A stretch of 50,245 bases of DNA from Pirellulales bacterium. Its GTDB lineage: Bacteria; Planctomycetota; Planctomycetia; Pirellulales; Thermoguttaceae. Below the pieces are notes generated by a model. The model saw nothing but the letters and a program-made list of their open reading frames with translations. It was not told where the DNA came from and made no database searches. Both the position numbers and the translations under genes were made by a program. The stretch covers positions 1 to 50,245 of the forward strand of contig JADLEL010000024.1 in assembly GCA_020846145.1 (NCBI GenBank), written 5' to 3'. Of the stretch, positions 9,164 through 17,494 are shown piece after piece; the stretch's first letter is position 1; each line of letters begins with the position of its first letter.

Positions 9164-10170
9164 CGTGGAACTCCTCGATAAAAGGTGTCTTTTCTCCGCG
9201 GATGATTCTTTCGGAAATAATACTCGTTCTCAGGCTTTGCCTCCCGGGAAGGATGGCATTCCATCTATAGGACGAACCGCCGGCCAAATAGTTTTTCCCC
9301 CGGCAAAGTTTCTTCCTCTGCAGGAGATTCTAACAGAAATTATGCCTGGCGGAGGTAACGGGTTTGTAACAAGCCGAGGGCGTTGGATCCATAGCCTCGC
9401 GGCCTTTGGCGATCGCCATCGACGCGCTCCGGTAAAATAATGAGCGAATTAAAGTCAACCGCGAATTACGCGAATAACAACAACCGAAAATGAAATTGTT
9501 TGCATCGCGCCGCGCGCGCCGGTTTCCCAAGGGGCATAGTTTGGTCGTGCGAGGAGCGGCGAAGGATCGAGTTCGCGATTGGAGAGGGAAAGAATCCCGA
9601 TCGCGAAGTTAGCATCGGAGAATCATTAACGATCGTGAATTGGTTGACAAAGTGTATCCAAAGCGGGAGGGGATCCCGAAAACGCGAAATTCCGAAATCG
9701 CGAAATAGGCGTCGATAACCCGATTTTCGCGTTTTCGCCCTTTCGCGCCTTCGCGATCCTGCGTTGGCAAAGCCCATGCGAATGGTTCACTACGGGATTT
9801 CATGTTGCGATAACTGCGACAGTGAATGATTCGCCGATCCTTAACGGGCCACCCCGCGTCGGAAATCGATTGCCGGATGATTTTTGGAGACTTTATTTAT
9901 CGGGGCGCCCGCACGCGTCTAAATGTCCGCTGAAGATAAGTGGCAGAGCCATGCAGGCCCGTTCGTCCTCATTAACCGTCGGACGCATCTAGCAACTATA
10001 TACCGTAAAAACACTTACGGCGTCGCCGACGAGTTTTACTCTTTTAGAAAATGAGGATGTTTCCGCGGGTCGAACCGCCTCTCACTTACCCCCCAATGAG
10101 TCAATGTCTAAAATTGTCGAGAACAATCGTCACTTCCTTGCGTAACTTAAAGAATCCCGGTACTTTCAGC
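9164..10170. other. Gene-free kilobase between divergent genes
   Basis: No open frame here resembles a protein. The stretch separates the divergent giant-TPR gene and the secreted protein at 10171, so it should carry both promoters, but I could not place convincing -35/-10 pairs. Around 9680-9760 there is an imprecise inverted repeat of GCGAAAACGCGAAA-type words. Frames opening at 10051 run into the signal peptide of the next gene and are treated as upstream extension. Confidence 0.5.
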
Positions 10171-11928
10171 ATGTGCCCACGAACTACCGCCTGCCGCCTG
10201 CCCGCGGTTCTATCTCTCTGGCTGATATTGCTCTGCGCGAAACCATTGCCCGGTCAGCAAATCGTTTTGCCCCGGCCAAAAGGCTCCTCCCTTCAATTGA
10301 CGACGGATCAAGAGCGGATGCTTGCCCGCGCCCGCGAGATCCTGAAGCAGGCCGCGCGGAGCGAAGCGGAGCGGGAGGTGCGGCTGCAAATCCTCAAAGC
10401 GGCGCTGACCGGAACCGCCATTCGGCCCAGCGACGACTATCCCGAGATGCGCAATCCCCGGCACTGGACGCTGTCCGACGACGCGTTTGTCGTGGCGGCC
10501 GAGAGCACGCCCGTCGAAGCCATCGCCGATTTGTGGATCGTGCATGAAAACGACGGCGTTCCCGTTCCGCGCATCCGCTGCTCCAAGTATTCCGCGTTGA
10601 TCTTGATTCAGGGATACATTCAATACTTCCGCGCAACAGACAACACGGCGGGATTGGAAGCGCTCAATCGGCTGATCGGCCGGCGGATTATCCCCCAAGG
10701 GTTGCCCGACGGCGGCGACGACCTGCTTTGGAAACGGCGATTCGAGCGCGGCCGCCTGCTGCCGGGCGATCAGGCGTGGTTCGATAATCCCTACTTCGAG
10801 CGCGGCCGGGAGCTGATTCGCGAGGAAAAGTATCAACGAGCGATTCGCGAGGGCAAGTCGCCGGAAGCGGCGGCCGCTTCGGCCGACTCAGCCGCCGAAT
10901 CGTTGACCGCCGGCGAGGAGGGGAGCAACGTTTTCTATCTGGGAGACGACAACTTCATCCGCGGCGCAAGCTCCCTCGTGCGGCTGTGCCGCGATTCATT
11001 CGATCGCGGCGAGAGCGAAAACGCGCCGGCCCACGAACAGGTCCTCACCCACCACATTCTCACGCTCGCGCATTTTCGGCAGCACATGGCGGACGACAAT
11101 TACACGGCGCAAGCCTGCATGAGAGCGATTCCCGGCTCCGTCCGGCTCGAAGAGTTCGAGATCGGGCGCGTCCGTTCGCCGATCGGCCCGGAGATTCTCT
11201 TGCGGCTTTACGCCGGATCGGAAGCGAGCAAATCCTTGGAATCGCTGATCGATGCGATGGCCAGCCGCAACGAGCCGCCGCGGCTGGCGACGGTCGGCGA
11301 CGCCGCGTTCCCGCTGTTCGGCGATGATTACGATTGGTCCGAACAACGGCGCGTGGGCGCGGCGATGGGCGCGGTGATGCGGGCCGACGACGACGACGCC
11401 TGGTGGCGGCTGCGGGAGAAAATCCGCGACGACCGCTATGTGCTGACGGCCACGCGCGGCGGAGTTGCGAAGAACTTCACCGTGGGCGCGCTGTGCCGCG
11501 ATATGCTCGATGCGAGGCTCTGCTTCGCCTTCACGTCGCATTTGCCCTTGGTGCCCGGACGGCTGCCGGCGGCTTTCCGGCCGGAACGGGAGTTCTGGCG
11601 GCGCGAATCCCAATGGGCGCGCGAGCGCGCGCCGCTGTATGCGATGCAGGCCGCGCTGTGCGAGCGGGCGATCGAGCTTTGGGAGCCGATCCGCGGAACC
11701 TTGCCGGGCGGCGACGGCCAGTCGCACATCTATACGGCCGACGAGAAGGCCCGGTTCGTTGCGGCGCTGAAGAAGGAAATCGCCAAGCTCAACGAGACGA
11801 AGAAGGCCGCGAGCGAGGAGGTCGTCATGCACTGGCTCCCCGCCCCGAGCGGCTGGGAAGGTTTCGACGCCCAGCGCGCCAAGGAGGCGCGGGAGGAGTA
11901 TGAAAGGAAGACGGCGGGAGCGCATTGA
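10171..11928 (+). CDS. Exported protein with putative Tgl-like (papain-fold) core
   Basis: The frame is open from 10051, but the ATG at 10171 begins a good signal peptide (MCPRTTACRLPAVLSLWLIL, cleavage near PGQQ), giving 585 aa. The segment from 130 to 265 is notable. RIRCSKYSALILIQGY places a Cys at 137 at the head of a helix. GDQAWFDNPYF follows at 199-209 and GSNVFYLGDDNF at 251-262. The order C-helix, GDxxxFxNP, GxNVxxLG resembles Bacillus protein-glutamine gamma-glutamyltransferase (Tgl), a papain-like cross-linking enzyme, remembered as FECATA..., GDCLYFKNP, GENVILLG. The match is my own pattern reading and not a search result. The remaining 300 residues are unrecognised. The gene lies directly before ovoA, separated by a palindromic element. 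If it is not Tgl-like, it is a conserved-looking secreted protein of unknown role. Confidence 0.6.
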   Translation: MCPRTTACRLPAVLSLWLILLCAKPLPGQQIVLPRPKGSSLQLTTDQERMLARAREILKQAARSEAEREVRLQILKAALTGTAIRPSDDYPEMRNPRHWTLSDDAFVVAAESTPVEAIADLWIVHENDGVPVPRIRCSKYSALILIQGYIQYFRATDNTAGLEALNRLIGRRIIPQGLPDGGDDLLWKRRFERGRLLPGDQAWFDNPYFERGRELIREEKYQRAIREGKSPEAAAASADSAAESLTAGEEGSNVFYLGDDNFIRGASSLVRLCRDSFDRGESENAPAHEQVLTHHILTLAHFRQHMADDNYTAQACMRAIPGSVRLEEFEIGRVRSPIGPEILLRLYAGSEASKSLESLIDAMASRNEPPRLATVGDAAFPLFGDDYDWSEQRRVGAAMGAVMRADDDDAWWRLREKIRDDRYVLTATRGGVAKNFTVGALCRDMLDARLCFAFTSHLPLVPGRLPAAFRPEREFWRRESQWARERAPLYAMQAALCERAIELWEPIRGTLPGGDGQSHIYTADEKARFVAALKKEIAKLNETKKAASEEVVMHWLPAPSGWEGFDAQRAKEAREEYERKTAGAH

Positions 11929-11990
11929 TGGAAAGGCGGCGAATAGGTTTCGGCGGTAGTTTTGCAAGAGCTTTATTCGCTGACGGGCCG

Positions 11991-12060
11991 TTGAAAAAGT
12001 TGTCCAACGGAGTTTGTTGGGGTGGCAGTACAACTGCCACCCAACAGATGACTTTTTCAA
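11991..12060. repeat. MITE-like palindrome before ovoA
   Basis: The ends TTGAAAAAGT and ACTTTTTCAA are perfectly inverted. Inside is a second hairpin with arms GGGTGGCAGT and ACTGCCACCC. The element of about 70 bp has no coding capacity. The ovoA frame is open through it, which would give a false N-terminus of 60 residues. Confidence 0.8.
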
Positions 12061-12104
12061 TAGGCTGCCAACATTTTCAGATTATGGGAGATTTCGAGAG
12101 AACT

Positions 12105-14213
12105 ATGGACTTGAGAAACACGAGAACCACGATTCTGAATCGGGGCGACGCCGATGAAAAACGCGAGGAAATCAGGCAGTATTTCCACGCCACCTACAGC
12201 CTCGACGAACGGCTTTACGACGTATTGGCCTCGGAGCAGGCATTCTACCTGCGGCCCGAACCGCTGCGGCACCCGCTGATCTTCTATATCGGCCATACGG
12301 CGGCCTTCTACATCAATAAGCTCATCGTCGCCAAGATCATAAATCAAAGGATCAACCCCCGGTTCGAATCGATGTTCGCGGTGGGCGTCGATGAAATGTC
12401 CTGGGACGACTTGAATGAGGCGCATTACGACTGGCCGACGCTCGCCGAGGTGAAAGCGTATCGCGACCAGGTGCGCAATGTCGTGGACGAAACCATCCGA
12501 ACCTTGCCCTTGACGATGCCCATCGATTGGGATCAACCGTTCTGGGTGATTCTGATGGGCATCGAACACCAACGGATCCACTTGGAAACCTCGTCGGTCA
12601 TCATACGCCGCCTTCCGATCGAGATGGTCGGGCAACTGCCGCTATGGAGCATCTGCCCCGAAGCGGGCGAAGCGCCGCGAAACGAACTCCTGCCGGTTGC
12701 CGGAGGGCGCGTCGTTCTGGGCAAATCCAAGGACCACCCGCTCTATGGCTGGGACAACGAATTCGGCCGCCAGGAAATCGACGTCTGGGATTTTTCGGCC
12801 GGCCGTTATCTGGTCTCCAATCGGGAATACCTCGGCTTCGTCGAAGACCGGGGTTATGAACGCGAGGATTACTGGACGCAAGAGGGCTGGAAATGGGTCG
12901 GCTACACCAAGGCCAGGCACCCCCTGTTTTGGATCGAGTCGCCGGGCGGCTACCGATTGCGGACCATGGCCGCGATCATCGACATGCCGTGGGATTGGCC
13001 GGTCGAGGTGAATTACCTCGAGGCCAAGGCCTTTTGCAACTGGCTCGCGCGCAAAACCGGAAAGCCGATCCGACTGCCGACCGAGGCCGAGTGGCATCGG
13101 CTGCGGGACTTGCACAATATCCCGGACCAGCCCGCTTGGCAGAAGGCGCCGGGGAACATCAATCTCGAGCATTGGGCCTCGTCTTGCCCGGTGAATCGTT
13201 TCCAATTCGGGGAGTTTTTCGACATTATCGGCAACGTTTGGCAATGGACGGAAACGCCGATAACGGGTTTCGACGGATTCCGAATCCATCCGTACTACGA
13301 CGATTTTTCGACCCCGACTTTCGATACGCAGCACAACCTGATCAAAGGCGGATCGTGGATTTCGACCGGCAACGAGGCGACCCGCGACTGCCGCTACGCG
13401 TTTCGACGGCATTTCTTTCAACACGCGGGCTTGCGTTACGTGCAGTCGGAGCAGCCGCTCGCGATGCCCGACGCGATGTACGAGACGGATTTCGCGGTTT
13501 CGCAGTATTGCGAAGCGCATTTCGGAAAAGCCTATTTCAATGTCCCCAATTTCCCCGCGGAATGCGCGGCGGTGTGTCGCCAATTCGTTCAAGGGCGCCC
13601 GCGAGCCAAAGCTCTGGACCTGGGTTGCGCCGTGGGGCGGGCATCGTTCGAGCTGGCCAAAGAGTTCGACCAGGTAACGGGCATCGATTTCTCGGCACGC
13701 TTCATCCGCATCGCCTTGCAACTCAAGGAGAAGGGCAATATCCACTACGAACTCGTCGCGGAGGGCGACGTCGTTTCCTACCACGAAGCGCGCTTGGCCG
13801 ATATGGGACTGGACCGCGCGGCGGAACGAGTGGAGTTTTTCCAGGGCGACGCGACGAACCTCAAGCCGCAATTCACCGGTTACGATTTGGTCCTGGCCGC
13901 CAATCTGATCGACCGGCTCTACGACCCCCAAAGGTTTCTGGAAACCATTCACGAGCGGATGAATCGTGGGGGTATTCTCGTGATAACTTCCCCCTACACT
14001 TGGCTGGAGGAATTCACGAAAAAAGACAAATGGCTGGGCGGTTTTCGCAAAGCCGGCGAGCCTTGCATGACGCTCGACGCCCTCCGCGAACTGCTGGCGC
14101 CGCATTTCGTCATGCTCGATGCGCCGCGGAACGTGGAATTCGTCATTCGCGAAACGCGACGGAAATTCCAGCATACGGTCGCGGAATTGACGGCCTGGGA
14201 ACGAAGCGAATAG
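12105..14213 (+). CDS. ovoA: OvoA: 5-histidylcysteine sulfoxide synthase / 4-mercaptohistidine N-methyltransferase
   Basis: This 702-aa protein has the full three-domain plan of OvoA, the non-heme iron enzyme that joins cysteine and histidine with O2 and then methylates the mercaptohistidine to make ovothiol A. The N-terminal DinB-like domain (about 15-185) carries the iron ligands H64 (YIGHTAAFY) and H155-x3-H159 (EHQRIHLET). The SUMF1/FGE-type domain (about 195-455) has LPTEAEW, GNVWQWTE and KGGSWIS. The C-terminal SAM methyltransferase (about 465-702) has motif I LDLGCAVGRASFELA at 504-518. The start at 12105 is chosen over in-frame upstream ATGs because those lie in or next to a palindromic element and because TRTTILNRGDADEKR matches the normal OvoA N-terminus; 12084 is the alternative. 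The TAG stop is the first triplet of a GGGGATG array. The 5-histidylcysteine route, as opposed to the EgtB/ergothioneine route, is inferred from the fused methyltransferase. Confidence 0.93.
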   Translation: MDLRNTRTTILNRGDADEKREEIRQYFHATYSLDERLYDVLASEQAFYLRPEPLRHPLIFYIGHTAAFYINKLIVAKIINQRINPRFESMFAVGVDEMSWDDLNEAHYDWPTLAEVKAYRDQVRNVVDETIRTLPLTMPIDWDQPFWVILMGIEHQRIHLETSSVIIRRLPIEMVGQLPLWSICPEAGEAPRNELLPVAGGRVVLGKSKDHPLYGWDNEFGRQEIDVWDFSAGRYLVSNREYLGFVEDRGYEREDYWTQEGWKWVGYTKARHPLFWIESPGGYRLRTMAAIIDMPWDWPVEVNYLEAKAFCNWLARKTGKPIRLPTEAEWHRLRDLHNIPDQPAWQKAPGNINLEHWASSCPVNRFQFGEFFDIIGNVWQWTETPITGFDGFRIHPYYDDFSTPTFDTQHNLIKGGSWISTGNEATRDCRYAFRRHFFQHAGLRYVQSEQPLAMPDAMYETDFAVSQYCEAHFGKAYFNVPNFPAECAAVCRQFVQGRPRAKALDLGCAVGRASFELAKEFDQVTGIDFSARFIRIALQLKEKGNIHYELVAEGDVVSYHEARLADMGLDRAAERVEFFQGDATNLKPQFTGYDLVLAANLIDRLYDPQRFLETIHERMNRGGILVITSPYTWLEEFTKKDKWLGGFRKAGEPCMTLDALRELLAPHFVMLDAPRNVEFVIRETRRKFQHTVAELTAWERSE

Positions 14214-14343
14214 GGGATGGGGGATGGGGGATAGGTTTTTTTTGCACAACGGTTTTGAAAATTTCCACGTTTAGGGGAAGGAAAGCTGATTGCTGATTGC
14301 TGAATGCTGATTTTCCTCGTTCCCACGCTCCGGCGTGGGAACG
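14211..14343. repeat. Heptamer arrays and family D palindrome after ovoA
   Basis: GGGGATG/GGGGATA units with 7-bp period begin at the ovoA stop codon (14211-14235). A second 7-bp array, CTGATTG/CTGAATG, lies at 14285-14314. A CGTTCCCACG/CGTGGGAACG palindrome follows at 14318-14343. The rest of the gap to 14490 shows no gene. Confidence 0.85.
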
Positions 14344-14489
14344 CAATACCGCGACGCTCCCGCGTCGCAGTGGTGCTAACCAACTCTGAGCATTGCACGT
14401 GCGCTTCGGACGCTGGAGCGGCCTCCCGTTGGTCGGCCTTACGAAATCCATTTCCTGACCTAAAATAGTCAATGAGGAGAAGGGAAACC

Positions 14490-14687
14490 ATGGACACTAT
14501 CGACGACAAAGGTAGATATTTTGACGATGACGGGAACGAGTTGAATCCGGACCTCGTTCCGAAACCGGCGCTTTGCGTGTCTTGCGCGAAGGATGAAGAT
14601 CCAAACGAAGAAATACTCTGCAACCTCAACCGGCTCGACCAGCAGGGCGAAGCCGATTTCCAGTGCTACGCCTATCAGCTCAAGTAA
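14490..14687 (+). CDS. Small four-cysteine (CxxC) protein, 65 aa
   Basis: An acidic 65-aa protein with cysteines at 29, 32, 44 and 59. The pattern LCVSCAKDEDPNEEILCNL followed by FQCYAY is suited to binding one metal ion. It looks like a conserved small protein of this phylum, but no function is known to me. The ATG at 14490 is chosen over the in-frame ATG at 14472 because a strong AGGAGAAGGG purine tract sits immediately before it. The next small gene starts 41 bp downstream on the same strand, so the two may be cotranscribed. Confidence 0.75.
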   Translation: MDTIDDKGRYFDDDGNELNPDLVPKPALCVSCAKDEDPNEEILCNLNRLDQQGEADFQCYAYQLK

Positions 14688-14728
14688 TTTCGGCCTGAGG
14701 AACACGACGTTGATAAGGACGAGGTGCG

Positions 14729-15037
14729 ATGAAACGCTCGATTCTCCTTCTATTGTGGAGATTCCTATTCGCCATTGGAATCACTTTTTCATTGCCAGTT
14801 TCCCACATGTTCTGGGGTGAGACCTATCCCGGTGATGGACAAAAGGCGTTTGGTTTCATCATTATCTTTTTCGTGATCGGTTCGGGTATCGCTACTTTGT
14901 ACTTCGCTGTTGGCTCTGTCCTTCAGTACCTCCTTCGTCTGCGACCTTCATGGCAAACTTTCCTTGCAGACATGGCGATTTTTGTTGCGATTTCCGTTGT
15001 ACTCATTTATGGCGGCATAACCGCAAGTTATGATTGA
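14729..15037 (+). CDS. Small three-helix membrane protein, 102 aa
   Basis: Three hydrophobic segments are visible at about 5-27, 41-69 and 77-97, with the basic stretch RLRPSW between the last two. No family was recognised. It follows the CxxC protein closely. Base composition is visibly more AT-rich than in the surrounding metabolic genes, which fits the accessory character of the 14.4-16 kb interval. Confidence 0.65.
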   Translation: MKRSILLLLWRFLFAIGITFSLPVSHMFWGETYPGDGQKAFGFIIIFFVIGSGIATLYFAVGSVLQYLLRLRPSWQTFLADMAIFVAISVVLIYGGITASYD

Positions 15038-15245
15038 GAATTCCAACCGGCGGCTTCACGCAGGTAGCAACGGCTCCTTGAGCCGGTGCGGCTCTGCCAC
15101 GGGAGGCAAGGGTGAATAATCCTTCGAGCGAGAACCTATAATAACAGCCTCTTGGGCCATCGCCCACCGATTCGAGAATCGGCGCCGCCCACGAATCCAC
15201 GAACGGACCTTGATGATCACACTTGTGAAGCGGTTGAAAATCGGC

Positions 15246-15378
15246 TATATAGTTTCTGTTGTGAATGGTGCGCAAATCGTAGGGTGCGTGCTTGCACGCA
15301 CGCTTTTTCCGCGGGAAAACACTGCGCGTGCGTGCAAGCACGCACCCTACTTGATGTTTCCGCAACAGGAACTATATA
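15246..15378. mobile_element. MITE with 16-bp terminal inverted repeats
   Basis: The left end TATATAGTTTCTGTTG (15246-15261) and right end CAACAGGAACTATATA (15363-15378) are inverted repeats differing at one position. Between them is a long hairpin, arms GTAGGGTGCGTGCTTGCACG and its inverse ending GCACGCACCCTAC (15279-15350). It has no transposase, so it is a non-autonomous element of about 133 bp. The remainder of the gap 15038-15434 contains another GC-rich patch (15050-15110) but no gene. Confidence 0.75.
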
Positions 15379-15434
15379 AAAAATCGCGGGTTCCCGATTG
15401 CTGAGTTCCCTGCATTTCCTCGGAGCGGAATTGC

Positions 15435-15968
15435 ATGTTTTCGTTGGTAATCATCCATATCCTTGGAGTTACGGTCGCCGTCATACTGGCGTTAATCGAA
15501 ATCGAAAGCATCATCCCTACCGGGATCTGCCTCGTTGCATACAGCTTAATAGTCGCTCTTTTGGCTTATCGGCGAAATCGCGCGACCTGCCTTTATTACG
15601 CACTTGCCGCACCATCGGTTTCCGTGGCTTGTTTTTCCGTAATATTCGGATTGCATTGGGGGCCGAACGATGCAAGGATCCCCATCGGATGCAGCCTGGC
15701 GTTATTCGGATTAGTCAATATCCCGTTCGGGATCGCGGCGCTTTTTGAATTGAAACAACCGGAAAGCGGATCGCGGCGCAAAGGCCCTTTTCAATATAGC
15801 ATTGCCTCCATCATGGGGCTGACTCTCGTTGTCGCCCTTTCGCTCAGTCTATCGAAAACGCTCGGCAATCGGGGAATTGCCCTGGCCATTCTTCTCTGCC
15901 ACCTATCGCTTACGGCGTACATTTTAAGGCGATTCCATAAAAAGGAATGGCCGGCGACGGGCAATTAA
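15435..15968 (+). CDS. Multi-pass membrane protein of unknown function, 177 aa
   Basis: The protein has about six hydrophobic segments (roughly 5-24, 28-46, 54-74, 85-105, 122-143, 148-165). A basic stretch SRRKGP precedes FQYSIASIMGLTLVVAL, a segment type common in planctomycete membrane proteins. The start ATG follows a GGAG-like purine stretch (CTCGGAGCGG). Its stop codon overlaps the stop of the convergent lysA gene by three bases. No family assignment is made. Confidence 0.65.
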   Translation: MFSLVIIHILGVTVAVILALIEIESIIPTGICLVAYSLIVALLAYRRNRATCLYYALAAPSVSVACFSVIFGLHWGPNDARIPIGCSLALFGLVNIPFGIAALFELKQPESGSRRKGPFQYSIASIMGLTLVVALSLSLSKTLGNRGIALAILLCHLSLTAYILRRFHKKEWPATGN

Positions 15969-17263
15969 AACCGCTCTTCCCGCACCAAGTCGTCGAAGGT
16001 TTGGCGGCGGCGGATGAGGCGGGGGTGGGCGTCGTCGAGGAGGACTTCGGCGGCGAGCGGTTTCGAGTTGTAATTCGAGCCCATCACGAAGCCGTAAGCG
16101 CCGGCGCATTCGATGACGAGGATATCGCCCACCTGGGCGGGCGGGAGTTTTCGCGTGCGGACGAATCCGCCCTCCTCCTGGGTGAAGATATCGCCCGACT
16201 CGCACAACGGCCCGCCGACGACGACCTCTTGGAGCGGCGAATTTTCGGCATTGTCCGATTCTCTCCCCTCTCCCCTCTCCCCTCTCCCCTCGCCCCTCGC
16301 CACAGACATCGGATGATACGATCCATACAAAATGGGTCGGGCAAGGTTGTTGAAGCCGGCATCGACGAGGTAGAACAGGTTGTCGTCCTGCCGCTTGACG
16401 GCGCGAATTTCGGCCAGCAGATAGCCGCTCTCGGCCACGAGGTAGCGGCCCGGCTCGATTTCCAGCCGCAGGGGATGGCCGAATTGTCCCTCCAACCGTT
16501 TGCGGGCGGCGTCGCAAAGCGCAAAGTAGGCCGCCAGATCGACGTACGCATCGCCCTCTCGATAGACCGTGGGCAGACCGCCGCCGACGCTGATGGATGC
16601 GACCGACGGCCCGACCGCCTCGGCCGCCTTCTCCAGCGCGCCGCAGACTTGGGCCAGATGCTCCAAATCGGTGCCCGAGCCGATGTGGACGTGCAGGCCG
16701 GTTACGGCCAGCCGGTATTTCTTCGCCAGTTCGACGCCTTCGGGAATTTGCGCGTGCCAGATGCCGTGCTTCGACTGTTTGCCGCCGGTGTTGGTTTTTT
16801 GGCTGTGGCCGTGGCCGAAGCCGGGATTGATCCGCAGCGTAATGCCCGCACCGGGGAGCCGTGCGCCGAGCTGCGCGATCATGTCCATCGAGCCGCAATT
16901 GACGTGCAGGCGTTTCTCGACGCAAATATCGAGCGATTCGCGGTCGAAGATGTCGGCCGTATAGACGACCGGCGGCGGATCGCCTGCGACTGTATATCCG
17001 GCCGCGAGGGCGCGGCGAATTTCGTTCGCGCTCACGGTATCGACCAGCACGCCTTCACGGCGGATCAAATCCAAGATCGAGAGATTCGAGCAGGCCTTTT
17101 GGGCGTAGCGGACGTAATCGAACGCCGACAGCTCGGCGATTCGCTGCCGAATGACTGCGGCATCATAGACGAACGTCGGCGTGCCGAACTGCGAGACGAG
17201 CGATTGGATGGAAACGCCGGCAATCTCCGAGCGAAGCGGGGGACGGGGAATGATGTTAGGCAT
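15965..17263 (-). CDS. lysA: Diaminopimelate decarboxylase
   Basis: LysA is a PLP enzyme that decarboxylates meso-diaminopimelate to lysine, the last step of lysine synthesis. The 432-aa protein has the PLP lysine K56 (YAQKACSN), the HIGSG loop at 193-197, GGGLP at 228-232, EPGR at 270-273, CESGD at 354-358, and GAYG followed by YNS near 388-399. The open frame extends to 17458, but that extension runs through a MITE; the ATG at 17263 (MPNIIPRPPL) fits the family start. Between YGSYHP and the CESGD loop there is an insertion rich in Gly, Arg and Glu (about 322-340), encoded by an in-frame heptamer array. The substrate- and PLP-binding residues on both sides are intact, so the enzyme may still work. 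It is followed by a convergent membrane gene. Confidence 0.93.
   Translation of the reverse strand: MPNIIPRPPLRSEIAGVSIQSLVSQFGTPTFVYDAAVIRQRIAELSAFDYVRYAQKACSNLSILDLIRREGVLVDTVSANEIRRALAAGYTVAGDPPPVVYTADIFDRESLDICVEKRLHVNCGSMDMIAQLGARLPGAGITLRINPGFGHGHSQKTNTGGKQSKHGIWHAQIPEGVELAKKYRLAVTGLHVHIGSGTDLEHLAQVCGALEKAAEAVGPSVASISVGGGLPTVYREGDAYVDLAAYFALCDAARKRLEGQFGHPLRLEIEPGRYLVAESGYLLAEIRAVKRQDDNLFYLVDAGFNNLARPILYGSYHPMSVARGEGRGERGEGRESDNAENSPLQEVVVGGPLCESGDIFTQEEGGFVRTRKLPPAQVGDILVIECAGAYGFVMGSNYNSKPLAAEVLLDDAHPRLIRRRQTFDDLVREERF
16259..16301. repeat. Heptamer array CTCTCCC inside lysA
   Basis: Six units of CTCTCCC/CTCGCCC with a 7-bp period lie within the lysA reading frame. Three units make 21 bp, so the coded peptide itself repeats every 7 residues (GEGRGER). 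It is the only heptamer array of the window found inside a recognised gene. Confidence 0.9.
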
Positions 17264-17354
17264 GGAATTGGAATGGATGCAAATTGCGAATTCGTGTCCC
17301 CTCTCCCAAAGGAGAGGGGAGATGGTCGCTCCGGTTTTCGGCGGCGGCAACACC

Positions 17355-17493
17355 CTAGTGGTCCTGCAAATTATATTTGACGGGTGCCATGCCCACGCTT
17401 GCGTGGGCATGTAGCAGTGTTTTCCGACGATTCGCATGCCCACGACGAGCGTGGGCATGGCACCCTAACCTGTAGTGTTTGTCGGACCACTAG
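17355..17493. mobile_element. MITE with perfect 10-bp terminal inverted repeats between kdsB and lysA
   Basis: The ends CTAGTGGTCC (17355-17364) and GGACCACTAG (17484-17493) are perfect inverted repeats. Inside are two CATGCCCACG...CGTGGGCATG hairpins, themselves flanked by GGTGCCATG and CATGGCACC. The right end lies one base from the kdsB stop codon. Single CATGCCCACG hairpins without the terminal repeats occur at 41202-41226 and, partially, at 45932-45960. Confidence 0.8.
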
Positions 17494-17494
17494 T

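Noticed and set aside
9660..9770. Imprecise inverted repeats of GCGAAAACGCGAAA words as a possible replication origin
   Set aside because: No DnaA-box cluster, no dnaA/dnaN/gyrB neighbours and no AT-rich unwinding region were seen.
17264..17458. Extended N-terminus of LysA
   Set aside because: The extra 65 codons run through a MITE, and the family N-terminus begins at 17263.
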